Positions 1-5,449 of a stretch of 5,449 nt of DNA are shown in pieces; the first letter of the stretch is position 1, and each line of letters begins with the position of its first letter. The stretch comes from CAYRIF01 sp964424205 (GTDB taxonomy: Bacteria; Bacteroidota; Bacteroidia; Cytophagales; Cyclobacteriaceae), in NCBI GenBank assembly GCA_964424205.1, contig CAYRIF010000259.1:1-5449 (forward strand), read 5' to 3'. The notes beneath the pieces were generated by a model, which worked only from the letters and a program-made list of their open reading frames with translations, was not told the origin of the DNA and ran no database searches. The position numbers and the translations under genes are program-made.

Positions 1-1076
1 ACTTCTCTGACCGTAATCTTTCCATAGCCACCAGGTTTATGGTCAGGCATGGTTCTATCGTAAAATTTATGTTTACCATTACCTGTATCTACCCTGTCCG
101 ACAAACGAATATTTGTATCCTCAAACAATGCCATCATTGAGGCTAGTTTGAATGTAGAGCCCGGCTCGGTCGTTCCCTGCACAGCGTAGTTGTATATTTC
201 TCTATAATCAACCTTTCCCTGCTTGACATATCTTTTTAAGTTGACCATTGATTTTATTTCGCCAGTCGCTACTTCCATCACCACCACACAACCGTAATCT
301 GCCTTCAAATTTTGAAGTGCCTTTAGCAATGCAGCATTGGAAACGTCTTGCAAATTAATATCTAGTGTCGTCTCAATATCTCTCCCATCTACCGATGGCA
401 TTTCAGAACCATCATGAATCGGCTTCCAGTTACTACCTGCCATTTTTTGATAGAGTGCCTTACCGTCTTCACCAGCCAGTTGATCCTTACCATTAAAACT
501 ATACTCAATACCTGCGCCGTAATTATCTTCGTTAATATATCCAATGGTTCTCAAGCCCAACCCACCAAACGGACGAAATCTTTTATCAACCTGCTCAAAA
601 ATCACTCCCCCTTGTAACCTTCCATCTCTAAAAATTGGCCATGTAGACATCTCCTTTTTATCTTGGTAGTTTATCTTCCTATTGTTGAGTTGTACGTATT
701 TACGTTTGCTCTTTCTTGCCTTTACTATTTTTTGCTTGTAATAATTTCTGCTTTTATCATTATAGTGCCTTGATAGCAAATATGCCAATGAGTCGATTTT
801 TTGATTGAAAATTGGTGTTTTTTCAATAGTCGGATCAAATGCTACTTTGTAAAAAGGAAGTGAGGTAGCTAATAGGCTCCCATTGTCAGAATAAATATTT
901 CCCCTTGTCGCTTTTACTGTCCGATGTTTCAATGCTATATTATCAGAAATCATTTTCCACTTTTTTCCCTCTACCACCTGAATACGCATCGCCTTCCAAA
1001 GAATGGCAATAGCAAAAAGAAAGACTAGCAAAAATGCTATCCTCGACCTTATCAATATGGATTTCTTAATGTTCAT
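1..1076 (-). CDS. ftsI: Class B penicillin-binding protein (FtsI/PBP3-type peptidoglycan transpeptidase), 3' end outside window
   Basis: This gene is cut by the left window edge; 358 codons are visible. FtsI-type enzymes cross-link septal peptidoglycan in the periplasm, anchored by one N-terminal helix. The sequence shows a short basic cytoplasmic tail, a membrane segment at about residues 13-27, the RGNIYSDNGSLLA motif at 58-70 that opens the PBP dimerisation domain, GIEYSFN at 189-195, TLDINLQ at 237-243 at the entry to the transpeptidase domain, and the nucleophile motif S307-T-F-K310 within PGSTFK. The SxxN and KTG motifs and any C-terminal PASTA domain would lie beyond the edge. The ATG at 1076 overlaps the end of the ftsL-like gene by 11 bp and has no Shine-Dalgarno sequence, so translational coupling is likely. 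The position after mraZ-rsmH-ftsL is the usual ftsI place. The class B PBP call is firm; the division-specific role rests on context. Confidence 0.93.
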   Translation of the reverse strand, partial: MNIKKSILIRSRIAFLLVFLFAIAILWKAMRIQVVEGKKWKMISDNIALKHRTVKATRGNIYSDNGSLLATSLPFYKVAFDPTIEKTPIFNQKIDSLAYLLSRHYNDKSRNYYKQKIVKARKSKRKYVQLNNRKINYQDKKEMSTWPIFRDGRLQGGVIFEQVDKRFRPFGGLGLRTIGYINEDNYGAGIEYSFNGKDQLAGEDGKALYQKMAGSNWKPIHDGSEMPSVDGRDIETTLDINLQDVSNAALLKALQNLKADYGCVVVMEVATGEIKSMVNLKRYVKQGKVDYREIYNYAVQGTTEPGSTFKLASMMALFEDTNIRLSDRVDTGNGKHKFYDRTMPDHKPGGYGKITVRE

Positions 1077-1443
1077 CCGCTGCTATTATTATTTTCTTTG
1101 GTGGAATTGAACTTTCATTCAACCCAAATGGCTTTACTCTTTTGGCTACTTCCGACTGCAACCTCGCATGCATATAATCTGCCTGCAACGTTCTGTAGTC
1201 TGCTTTTAAATCTTGAACTTCACGTTCAATCTTTGTTACCTTACGAATTGTTTTTTCTGTGTAGTGGTTATTTCCTATATAAAAAATTCCCAATGCCATC
1301 ACAAAAAGGATGTAGGGTAAATAGTTGAGCGGAATTCCATTTTTGAAAAGACCATCTAGGCTAAATCGATTCTCAATAAAAGAGAACATACTTACTCCCG
1401 AGCTTTTGGTTTTTTTACGGACTTTGTAAGTATTCTTTTTCAT
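1066..1443 (-). CDS. ftsL: FtsL-like cell division membrane protein
   Basis: This encodes a 125-residue bitopic protein. It has a basic N-terminal cytoplasmic tail (KKNTYKVRKKTK), an amphipathic stretch at about 17-35, a single membrane helix at about 41-57 (LPYILFVMALGIFYIG), a heptad-like charged coiled coil at about 62-100, and a short C-terminal tail. Size, topology and position between rsmH and the class B PBP are those of FtsL, which in known systems joins FtsB and FtsQ/DivIB and activates the FtsW-FtsI septal synthase. FtsL proteins diverge strongly in sequence, so the assignment rests mainly on architecture and synteny. Bacteroidota genomes carry such FtsL-like proteins at this spot. 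The ATG shares one base with the rsmH stop codon (TAATG), implying coupled translation. The leader is A-rich with no Shine-Dalgarno sequence. Confidence 0.85.
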   Translation of the reverse strand: MKKNTYKVRKKTKSSGVSMFSFIENRFSLDGLFKNGIPLNYLPYILFVMALGIFYIGNNHYTEKTIRKVTKIEREVQDLKADYRTLQADYMHARLQSEVAKRVKPFGLNESSIPPKKIIIAADEH

Positions 1444-2345
1444 TAGTTTTTTCTAGCAATTCTTAATTTGGCACTGCGTGCCCTGTTATTTATTTTCAGC
1501 TCTTCTTCCGATGCCGTTATCAATTTTCTATTGACTGGTTCTAGCGGTCTAATCATGTTTCCGAAGAAATCCTTTTCCACCTCTCCGTAAACCTTTCCCT
1601 TAGCGATAAAATTTTTAACAATCCTATCTTCCAATGAGTGGTATGACATGACTACCAACCGGCCGTCTTCCTTCAAAACTTCTGCACTCTGCACCAACAT
1701 TTCTTCTAGTGCTTTCATTTCATCGTTCACTTCTATCCTTATGGCCTGAAATACCTGCGCATAATACCTGAACTCCTTGCCTCGTTTGGCATGCCGCTCA
1801 AGGATGACTTTCAGATCATCGATGGTTTCAATTGACTCATTATCTCTTGCCGACACGATGCTTGCTGCCAGTGTTTTGGCATTCCGAACCTCGCCGTACA
1901 TGCCCAGCACCCTGTGCAACTCCTGCTCACTGTAATCATTCACTACATTCTTGGCTGTCAATGACGAATTTACATTCATCCGCATGTCCAAGTCCGCAGA
2001 GAACCGCGTGGAAAAACCACGCTCGGCAGTATCAATCTGATGTGATGAAACGCCCAAGTCAGCAAGAATACCATCTATAGCTTTGATGCCATGCAACCTC
2101 AAAAACCTTTTTAGGTGTCTGAAATTTGCTTCAATAAATGTAAAAGAACGATGCTCTATTTTTTTAGCGTTTTCCTTGGCGTCTTCGTCTTGGTCAAATG
2201 CCAATAATTTTCCTGTTGTTAATTTTTCAAGTATCGCTTTGGAATGTCCACCGCCACCAAAAGTGACATCAACATATACTCCCTCCGGGCTTATTGCCAA
2301 GCCCTCTATACATTCATCAAGCATGACTGGATTGTGGTAACTCAT
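1443..2345 (-). CDS. rsmH: 16S rRNA (cytosine(1402)-N(4))-methyltransferase RsmH
   Basis: RsmH (formerly MraW) uses S-adenosylmethionine to methylate N4 of C1402 in 16S rRNA, at the ribosomal P site. The protein is 300 residues, normal for the family. It opens with the typical YHNPVMLDE (3-11), then the SAM-binding loop VDVTFGGGGHS (25-35), the acidic FDQDEDA (50-56), the ILADLGVSSHQID...ERGFS block (93-112), the SYHSLEDR motif (234-241) and the NNRARSAKLRIARK tail (286-299). All hallmark motifs are present and the frame is intact. The ATG directly follows the mraZ stop codon with no spacer, and the 3' end shares one base with the ftsL-like start. An unusually good Shine-Dalgarno sequence lies within the end of mraZ. 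The mraZ-rsmH pairing is one of the most conserved in bacteria. Confidence 0.98.
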   Translation of the reverse strand: MSYHNPVMLDECIEGLAISPEGVYVDVTFGGGGHSKAILEKLTTGKLLAFDQDEDAKENAKKIEHRSFTFIEANFRHLKRFLRLHGIKAIDGILADLGVSSHQIDTAERGFSTRFSADLDMRMNVNSSLTAKNVVNDYSEQELHRVLGMYGEVRNAKTLAASIVSARDNESIETIDDLKVILERHAKRGKEFRYYAQVFQAIRIEVNDEMKALEEMLVQSAEVLKEDGRLVVMSYHSLEDRIVKNFIAKGKVYGEVEKDFFGNMIRPLEPVNRKLITASEEELKINNRARSAKLRIARKN

Positions 2346-2816
2346 TTAGCTTCCCTCCTGTTGATTACTTTTGCTCGCCTTCATCATGTCTGCCGCCAAC
2401 TCGCTAAACTCATCTTCCCCTGCCACATAGTTATCCAGCGTCTCCGCATCCCAAATTTCAATTCTATTATTCACGCCCACGACCACTACTTCTTTTTTGA
2501 AACCCAACTCATTGATAAATTTCTTAGGAATCAAAAACCTAAAGTTGCTATCCATTTCAATCTCATCTGCCCCTCTTAAGAAACTCCTTTCGAATTTCCG
2601 TGCCCGCACATCAAATTCATCCAAGTGCTCAAACCTTCCCATAATTTTCTCCCACTCAGCGAGCGGATAGATTGTAAGACAAGGCTCAAATCCTTTTTTC
2701 AAAATCAACGACTTTGTGTTTTCGGCAGGCAAAGAAACCTTGAGCCTAGACGGAAACATCAGTCTCCCCTTCGCGTCAAGCTTGCATTCAAATTCGCCTT
2801 TAAACCGTGGTGTCAT
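2346..2816 (-). CDS. mraZ: Transcriptional regulator MraZ
   Basis: MraZ is a ring-forming DNA-binding protein that controls the dcw operon, in E. coli by repressing its own promoter. I choose the ATG at 2816 (156 residues, MTPRFKGEFECKLDAKGR...). The frame stays open to an ATG at 2873, but the family normally begins a few residues before FxGE, and the added 19 codons would run over the -7 box and part of the operator. Two AbrB-like swapped-hairpin repeats are visible. The first carries the LDAKGRLMFP motif at 13-22. The second carries MDSNFRFLIP at 88-97 and ends in RIEIWD at 118-123. The second repeat lacks the glycine of DxxGR, which I believe is common in Bacteroidota MraZ. Three MraZ-box repeats lie just upstream, so autoregulation is probable. 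The stop codon abuts the rsmH ATG. Confidence 0.95.
   Translation of the reverse strand: MTPRFKGEFECKLDAKGRLMFPSRLKVSLPAENTKSLILKKGFEPCLTIYPLAEWEKIMGRFEHLDEFDVRARKFERSFLRGADEIEMDSNFRFLIPKKFINELGFKKEVVVVGVNNRIEIWDAETLDNYVAGEDEFSELAADMMKASKSNQQEGS
2353..2359 (-). promoter_or_regulatory. Strong Shine-Dalgarno sequence for rsmH inside mraZ
   Basis: AGGAGGG ends 7 nt before the rsmH ATG and is encoded by the last sense codons of mraZ (...QQEGS). It is notable because the other starts in this window lack a Shine-Dalgarno sequence, as is typical of Bacteroidota. Whether the ribosome uses it, or the Gln-Glu-Gly codons merely produce it, cannot be told from the sequence. Confidence 0.5.
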
Positions 2817-2839
2817 GTATTCTAGATATATTTGATATT

Positions 2840-2847
2840 CAAAAGTA
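2840..2847 (-). promoter_or_regulatory. Putative -7 box of the mraZ (dcw) promoter
   Basis: TACTTTTG on the minus strand matches the Bacteroidota -7 consensus TAnnTTTG exactly. It lies 23 bp before the chosen mraZ ATG, giving a short leader of roughly 15-20 nt. I see no clear TTTG/TTG -33 element at the expected distance; that place is taken by the TGGTA/TGGGA repeats. The location supports the 2816 start over the one at 2873. Confidence 0.55.
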
Positions 2848-2857
2848 AAGAAATATT

Positions 2858-2882
2858 TCCCACTTTCTACCACTACGTACCA
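2858..2882 (-). promoter_or_regulatory. MraZ operator: three 10-bp-spaced TGG(T/G)A boxes
   Basis: Read on the minus strand, TGGTA (2882-2878), TGGTA (2872-2868) and TGGGA (2862-2858) are direct repeats separated by exactly 5 bp. This is the arrangement described for MraZ boxes in E. coli (TGGGN repeats with 5-bp spacers). The array sits 10 bp upstream of the -7 box, across the expected -33 region, so binding should block or modulate RNA polymerase. A further TGGTA on the opposite strand at 2888-2892 is in the same 10-bp register and forms an inverted repeat with the first box. Confidence 0.82.
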
Positions 2883-2895
2883 TTTTTTGGTAAAA

Positions 2896-2904
2896 TGTGG
2901 ATAA
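2896..2904 (-). promoter_or_regulatory. Perfect DnaA-box match
   Basis: TTATCCACA on the minus strand is identical to the strict 9-bp DnaA-box consensus. It lies 13 bp upstream of the first MraZ box, on the same strand as mraZ. Only this single perfect copy was noticed in the window, so it is not an origin. If functional it would be a DnaA-responsive site at the dcw promoter; a chance match is also possible. Confidence 0.4.
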
Positions 2905-2917
2905 CTTTTTGTAAAAT

Positions 2918-2958
2918 TTCATGATTTCGTTGTTTTCATGAGAAAGATAACTCATGAA
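2918..2958. repeat. Cluster of three TCATGA palindromes, including an 8-bp inverted repeat
   Basis: TTCATGA occurs at 2918-2924 and 2935-2941 on the plus strand and at 2952-2958 on the minus strand, spaced 17 and 16-17 bp apart. The last two copies extend to a perfect inverted repeat, TTCATGAG (2935-2942) and CTCATGAA (2951-2958), with an 8-bp loop. No T-run follows, so it is not an obvious terminator. It could be an operator for an unidentified dimeric regulator upstream of the dcw promoter. Confidence 0.45.
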
Positions 2959-3249
2959 TCATCGACTACTTCACTGACAATAATACGTATAACTATGCTG
3001 TTTATTTGATTTAAAAGCATATTTTTCAATGCTATCGCTTAAAAATTAATCCTAAATATTGAAAAGTGGGAGGAAGTGAATATTTGTGGGGTGAATTCCC
3101 GAATAATAATAGGTTTGATGTATGTTTTGACAAGTTGGATGGGTTGGTGATATTCCAACATTAAAATAATTCGTCTCACGGTGTAAGTTTTTCTCCTTTG
3201 ATAGTATTGCTCTTTACAGACTACTGTCTTCTATAATGAAATCTTTTAT

Positions 3250-3257
3250 TACTTTTG
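3250..3257 (+). promoter_or_regulatory. Putative -7 box for the esterase-like gene
   Basis: TACTTTTG on the plus strand is the same octamer as the mraZ -7 box and fits the Bacteroidota TAnnTTTG consensus. No good -33 TTTG lies at the expected distance. Transcription from here would give a leader of about 110 nt containing the hairpin at 3289-3348. A sigma70-like TATAAT at 3232-3237 lies nearby but has no well-placed partner. Confidence 0.4.
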
Positions 3258-3288
3258 AAATAAAGTGGTAAAGATCAAAGACATACAG

Positions 3289-3348
3289 ACAACACCAGCT
3301 AGAAGTCAATCCGACCTTCGGTCGCACTGCTACTAGCATTATTGTTGT
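3289..3348 (+). repeat. Long imperfect hairpin in the gene leader, bracketed by a 9-bp direct repeat
   Basis: Three nested stems are visible: ACAAC (3289-3293) with GTTGT (3344-3348), GCTAG (3298-3302) with CTAGC (3333-3337), and a GC-rich tip CGACC (3312-3316) with GGTCG (3320-3324) around a TTC loop. ATACAGACA occurs on both sides, at 3283-3291 and 3360-3368. The whole lies 25 bp before the start codon. It may be an RNA structure of the 5' leader, a small palindromic mobile element with a target duplication, or a structured recombination site. Confidence 0.5.
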
Positions 3349-3372
3349 AACACATTAGAATACAGACACACA

Positions 3373-4764
3373 ATGAACAGAACTAAAATTATAATCTTAC
3401 TCTTTTTTTCTTGCCAATTATTACAAGCACAAAGCCTGAAAGACTATAAAATCTCAAAAGTCTATTCTGAAAGTGAAGCAAAAAAAAGTGCTTTTGAATC
3501 AATTACTAGTGGAATAGAATCAGTTGCCTTTAACGATATAAACAAAAAGTTTTCCAATGTACAAGACCTACTTTGGTTAAAGCAAGTGGCTCAAAACAAT
3601 AAAGTTGTGCTAATTGGTGAAACACATTACTCTAAAAACATTGAGAACATCAAAAACCGAATAATATTTGCCTTAAACAAGTTTGATTACTTTCCATTAA
3701 TTATCATAGAGCATGAATACTATCTAACACCTTATGTTAATCACTATATAAATCTAAAAAATGAAAATGAGGCAAAATCATTTTTTAAGAAAGAATTAAG
3801 CACAAAATTAAATGCCGTTGAAGATTCAATTTTTTTAGAACATATTAGAAATTGGAATATTAAAAGCCCTAAAAAAAATGTTAAATTAGGTTGCATTGAT
3901 TTAGAATGGAGTTGGGATGAAGTTATGGAAAATGTCTTAAAACCATATTTTGTAAAACTAAATAATGTTGACAAATCTGAAATCGAAGAAATATTTGAAA
4001 TTGGCTTAAATCAATCAGATATTTTTTTTAGAAGAATAGAACCTTTGATAAAAAAAGCGGAAGAACAAAACCTTGTTGGAGAATACAATTTCATCAATAT
4101 AGAATATGTGAAAAATGTTATTGAAAGTATTTCTACAACTTTTAAAGCAATGTCACTCGGTAGTTGGTGGGAATATTTCAGACAAAAAGAAATTGTAAAA
4201 AGAATTAATAACAAAAGATATTTTGGAGAATATTTTAAAACTCAAAAAGTAATAATGTATGGAGGTGGAAACCATATGAAATCAAAGCATTATTACGGAG
4301 TTGGCGACAATTTTATATCTGAAGGTAGTTACTTAAATTTTGATAATGAATTAACCAAAGGAAAAGTTTACTCAATAATGCTTAGTGGAATGTCTTTTTC
4401 ATTGGGAAAAATGAAAGATATCAGTTTAGATAATTGTATTATTCAGGGAACTCAGTATATAAAAATCATAAACAGAATGCAAAAGGCTTACAAAAAAGGG
4501 CTTCTTAATCCAAACGAAAACTATTTCTTATTTGGTTTTAGAAATGAATTTGAGAAGTTTATTTTTTCAAATTCATATCAATACAAAAATTCAGGAATAG
4601 TTATAACTAACAAAGTTTGGAATGAAATTTCCAATATATCAACTCAATTGACTGACGATATTCAAATAACTGTAGAATTGGAAAACGAAACCAGAAACGA
4701 TTATGATAAGTACATTTATATTCCTTACTCACCATTAACAATAGCAAGAAAAAACGTGTGGTAA
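3373..4764 (+). CDS. Exported erythromycin esterase-like fold protein of unknown substrate
   Basis: This encodes 463 residues with a signal peptide: basic MNRTK, hydrophobic IIILLFFSCQLL and likely cleavage around LQAQ-S (18-21). The Cys at 14 lacks a proper lipobox, so a lipoprotein is unlikely. The mature part resembles the erythromycin esterase-like/ChaN-Tiki-type fold. VVLIGETH (78-85) matches the family's LGExxH strand-turn, IIIEHEYY (110-117) the following E-containing strand, FLEHIRNWN (154-162) and LGCIDLEW (172-179) the W-N and G-x-D blocks, and KVIMYGGGNHMKS (292-304) the late conserved His. H85, E113 or E115 and H301 are candidate active-site residues. The region after about 380 is unrecognised. 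Erythromycin esterases themselves are cytoplasmic, so an exported form probably acts on something else, and resistance should not be assumed. The gene stands alone, has no Shine-Dalgarno sequence, and is clearly more AT-rich than the dcw genes. Confidence 0.72.
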   Translation: MNRTKIIILLFFSCQLLQAQSLKDYKISKVYSESEAKKSAFESITSGIESVAFNDINKKFSNVQDLLWLKQVAQNNKVVLIGETHYSKNIENIKNRIIFALNKFDYFPLIIIEHEYYLTPYVNHYINLKNENEAKSFFKKELSTKLNAVEDSIFLEHIRNWNIKSPKKNVKLGCIDLEWSWDEVMENVLKPYFVKLNNVDKSEIEEIFEIGLNQSDIFFRRIEPLIKKAEEQNLVGEYNFINIEYVKNVIESISTTFKAMSLGSWWEYFRQKEIVKRINNKRYFGEYFKTQKVIMYGGGNHMKSKHYYGVGDNFISEGSYLNFDNELTKGKVYSIMLSGMSFSLGKMKDISLDNCIIQGTQYIKIINRMQKAYKKGLLNPNENYFLFGFRNEFEKFIFSNSYQYKNSGIVITNKVWNEISNISTQLTDDIQITVELENETRNDYDKYIYIPYSPLTIARKNVW

Positions 4765-5449
4765 TCGAGAAGACAGCTCTGACTAATACAGTCGGAGTGC
4801 GCCACTCACACCACTCTGGAAAGCTTTCGAGATACGGATCTTACCACTTGAGGCGGCACAGGCTGTACTTGGCGGTTCAAAATCCATCTTAAAAATTGCT
4901 CTTCACACCAATTCAAACTATGCTATACTGTATAAAATAAGCATCTTTCCTAGGAAATCAATCACCCGATATCGAAAATAATGCTCCATTCTATATTTCT
5001 AGAAGGATTTTGTTCTGTCCCTCCTTGTTTGTGAGCCCCCCATATATTCTATGGCTCGTTTCTACAAGTACTATGACATCCGCTGACTGCTTTATTATAC
5101 CAACTCGTGGTTACCAACACGACAAGCTGGCTCATTCACTAAAATTGCTCCCTGGACTATTTCTTTACGCGCTGTGTCCTCTCGGTAAGGCAAATACCTG
5201 CTAATTGATATCCACTGAATCTACTATTTCGGTTATCCTCATATCAGAAAATCAAGATTTTAGACTTCGAAAAGATATGCTTTCTCATCTAACCAAATAG
5301 CCTCATATCCAGTTCCCGTACGTTAAACCCAATCACGCAGTCCAGTTAACTGCAGTGCTAACTTCACAGTTAACAACCTTGCCACTTGCTTCACTTAGCC
5401 CGGAATATTCATGTGATTAGCTTGGTGTATATGCAAGGCGTCAAAAATC
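4765..5449. other. Non-coding tail region, possible element debris
   Basis: No convincing gene was found in these 685 bp. An open stretch of 64 codons at 5010-5204 (plus) has no recognisable motif and an odd Pro/Leu/Thr/Cys-rich composition. Base composition is visibly higher in G+C than the preceding gene: a sampled row at 5101-5160 has 28 G+C of 60, against 17 of 60 at 3901-3960. Perfect palindromes include GAAAGCTTTC (4819-4828), TTTCCTAGGAAA (4946-4957), CGATATCG (4967-4974), TTCTAGAA (4997-5004) and CAGTTAACTG (5343-5352). CCTCATATC is repeated at 5237-5245 and 5301-5309, and CAGTTAAC at 5343-5350 and 5367-5374. Decayed mobile DNA or an undetected structured RNA are both possible. Confidence 0.5.
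4777..4797 (+). terminator. Stem-loop 12 nt after the esterase-like stop codon
   Basis: CTCTGACT (4777-4784) pairs with AGTCGGAG (4790-4797) over 8 bp with one G-T wobble, around an AATAC loop. The place just after the stop codon suggests a transcript-end or RNA-stabilising hairpin. It lacks a following T-run, so intrinsic termination is doubtful. Confidence 0.35.

Larger units (their letters stand above)
2817..3372. other. Divergent intergenic region between mraZ and the esterase-like gene
   Basis: This stretch of 556 bp contains no credible gene on either strand. The mraZ-proximal part holds the -7 box, the MraZ boxes, a DnaA box and a TCATGA cluster. The middle (about 2965-3200) is AT-rich, with only weak signals: an 8-bp inverted repeat TTTTCAAT/ATTGAAAA at 3023-3030 and 3058-3065 with a 27-bp loop, and GTTGG/CCAAC at 3143-3147 and 3155-3159. 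The distal part holds a second TACTTTTG box and a GC-rich hairpin in the leader of the plus-strand gene. Confidence 0.8.

Noticed and set aside
414..617. Plus-strand open frame of 67 codons
   Set aside because: It is antisense to the dimerisation domain of the penicillin-binding protein, whose frame is clearly real; no independent support.
1098..1328. Plus-strand open frames lying over ftsL, rsmH and mraZ (for example 1098-1328, 1832-2080, 2083-2340, 2244-2579)
   Set aside because: They lie antisense to well-supported genes and show no family motifs; they are shadows of the real frames.
2817..2873. A longer mraZ starting at ATG 2873 (175 residues)
   Set aside because: The extra 19 residues match nothing in the family, and this start would place the -7 box and part of the MraZ operator inside the coding region.
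3143..3159. GTTGG/CCAAC inverted repeat as a terminator
   Set aside because: The stem is only 5 bp, it has no T-run, and no gene ends nearby.
3207..3237. A sigma70-like promoter (TTGCTC with TATAAT)
   Set aside because: The spacer of 19 bp is poor and Bacteroidota promoters do not follow this consensus; TACTTTTG at 3250-3257 is preferred.
3289..3348. A genuine integron attC site
   Set aside because: The outer AAC...GTT is present, but the full RYYYAAC/GTTRRRY boxes are not matched, there is no integrase in the window, and no matching site was found after the stop codon at 4764.
3744..4214. Minus-strand open frames of 76 and 67 codons inside the esterase-like gene
   Set aside because: They are antisense shadows in AT-rich DNA; the Phe/Ser/Ile-rich translations mirror Lys/Glu/Asn codons of the real gene.
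5010..5204. A possible small gene of 64 codons
   Set aside because: No Bacteroidota-type promoter or start context, no recognisable motif, odd composition, and length within chance expectation for open frames. Kept only as part of the debris hypothesis.

Overview
The window reads as Bacteroidota DNA, perhaps Cytophagales-like (the finer placement is only an inference). The clues are the order mraZ-rsmH-ftsL-like-ftsI, a MraZ of Bacteroidota type, A-rich starts mostly without a Shine-Dalgarno sequence, and TACTTTTG boxes matching the Bacteroidota -7 consensus TAnnTTTG.

Positions 1-2816, minus strand, hold the head of a division and cell wall (dcw) operon. MraZ (regulator), RsmH (16S rRNA methyltransferase), a small FtsL-like membrane protein and a class B penicillin-binding protein (FtsI type) are packed without gaps: mraZ and rsmH abut, rsmH and ftsL share one base, and ftsL and the PBP overlap by 11 bp. 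The PBP runs off the left edge just after its SxxK active site. The genes therefore look co-transcribed and translationally coupled, and they make septal peptidoglycan machinery.

Positions 2817-3372 form the gap between the divergent mraZ operon and the next gene. Next to mraZ it carries a clear regulatory block: three TGG(T/G)A direct repeats with an exact 10-bp period, matching the known MraZ-box architecture, just upstream of a TACTTTTG box. Beyond them lie a perfect 9-bp DnaA box and a cluster of three TCATGA palindromes. The far end carries a second TACTTTTG box on the plus strand and a GC-rich hairpin bracketed by a 9-bp direct repeat, all in the leader of the next gene.

Positions 3373-4764, plus strand, encode one exported protein of 463 residues that looks like a distant member of the erythromycin esterase-like fold. 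It is much more AT-rich than the dcw genes and has no functional link to them, so it may have been acquired.

Positions 4765-5449 contain no convincing gene. This stretch is visibly richer in G+C, has a stem-loop just after the stop codon and several short perfect palindromes, and may be debris of a mobile element or a non-coding spacer. No tRNA, rRNA, CRISPR array or intact insertion sequence was seen.
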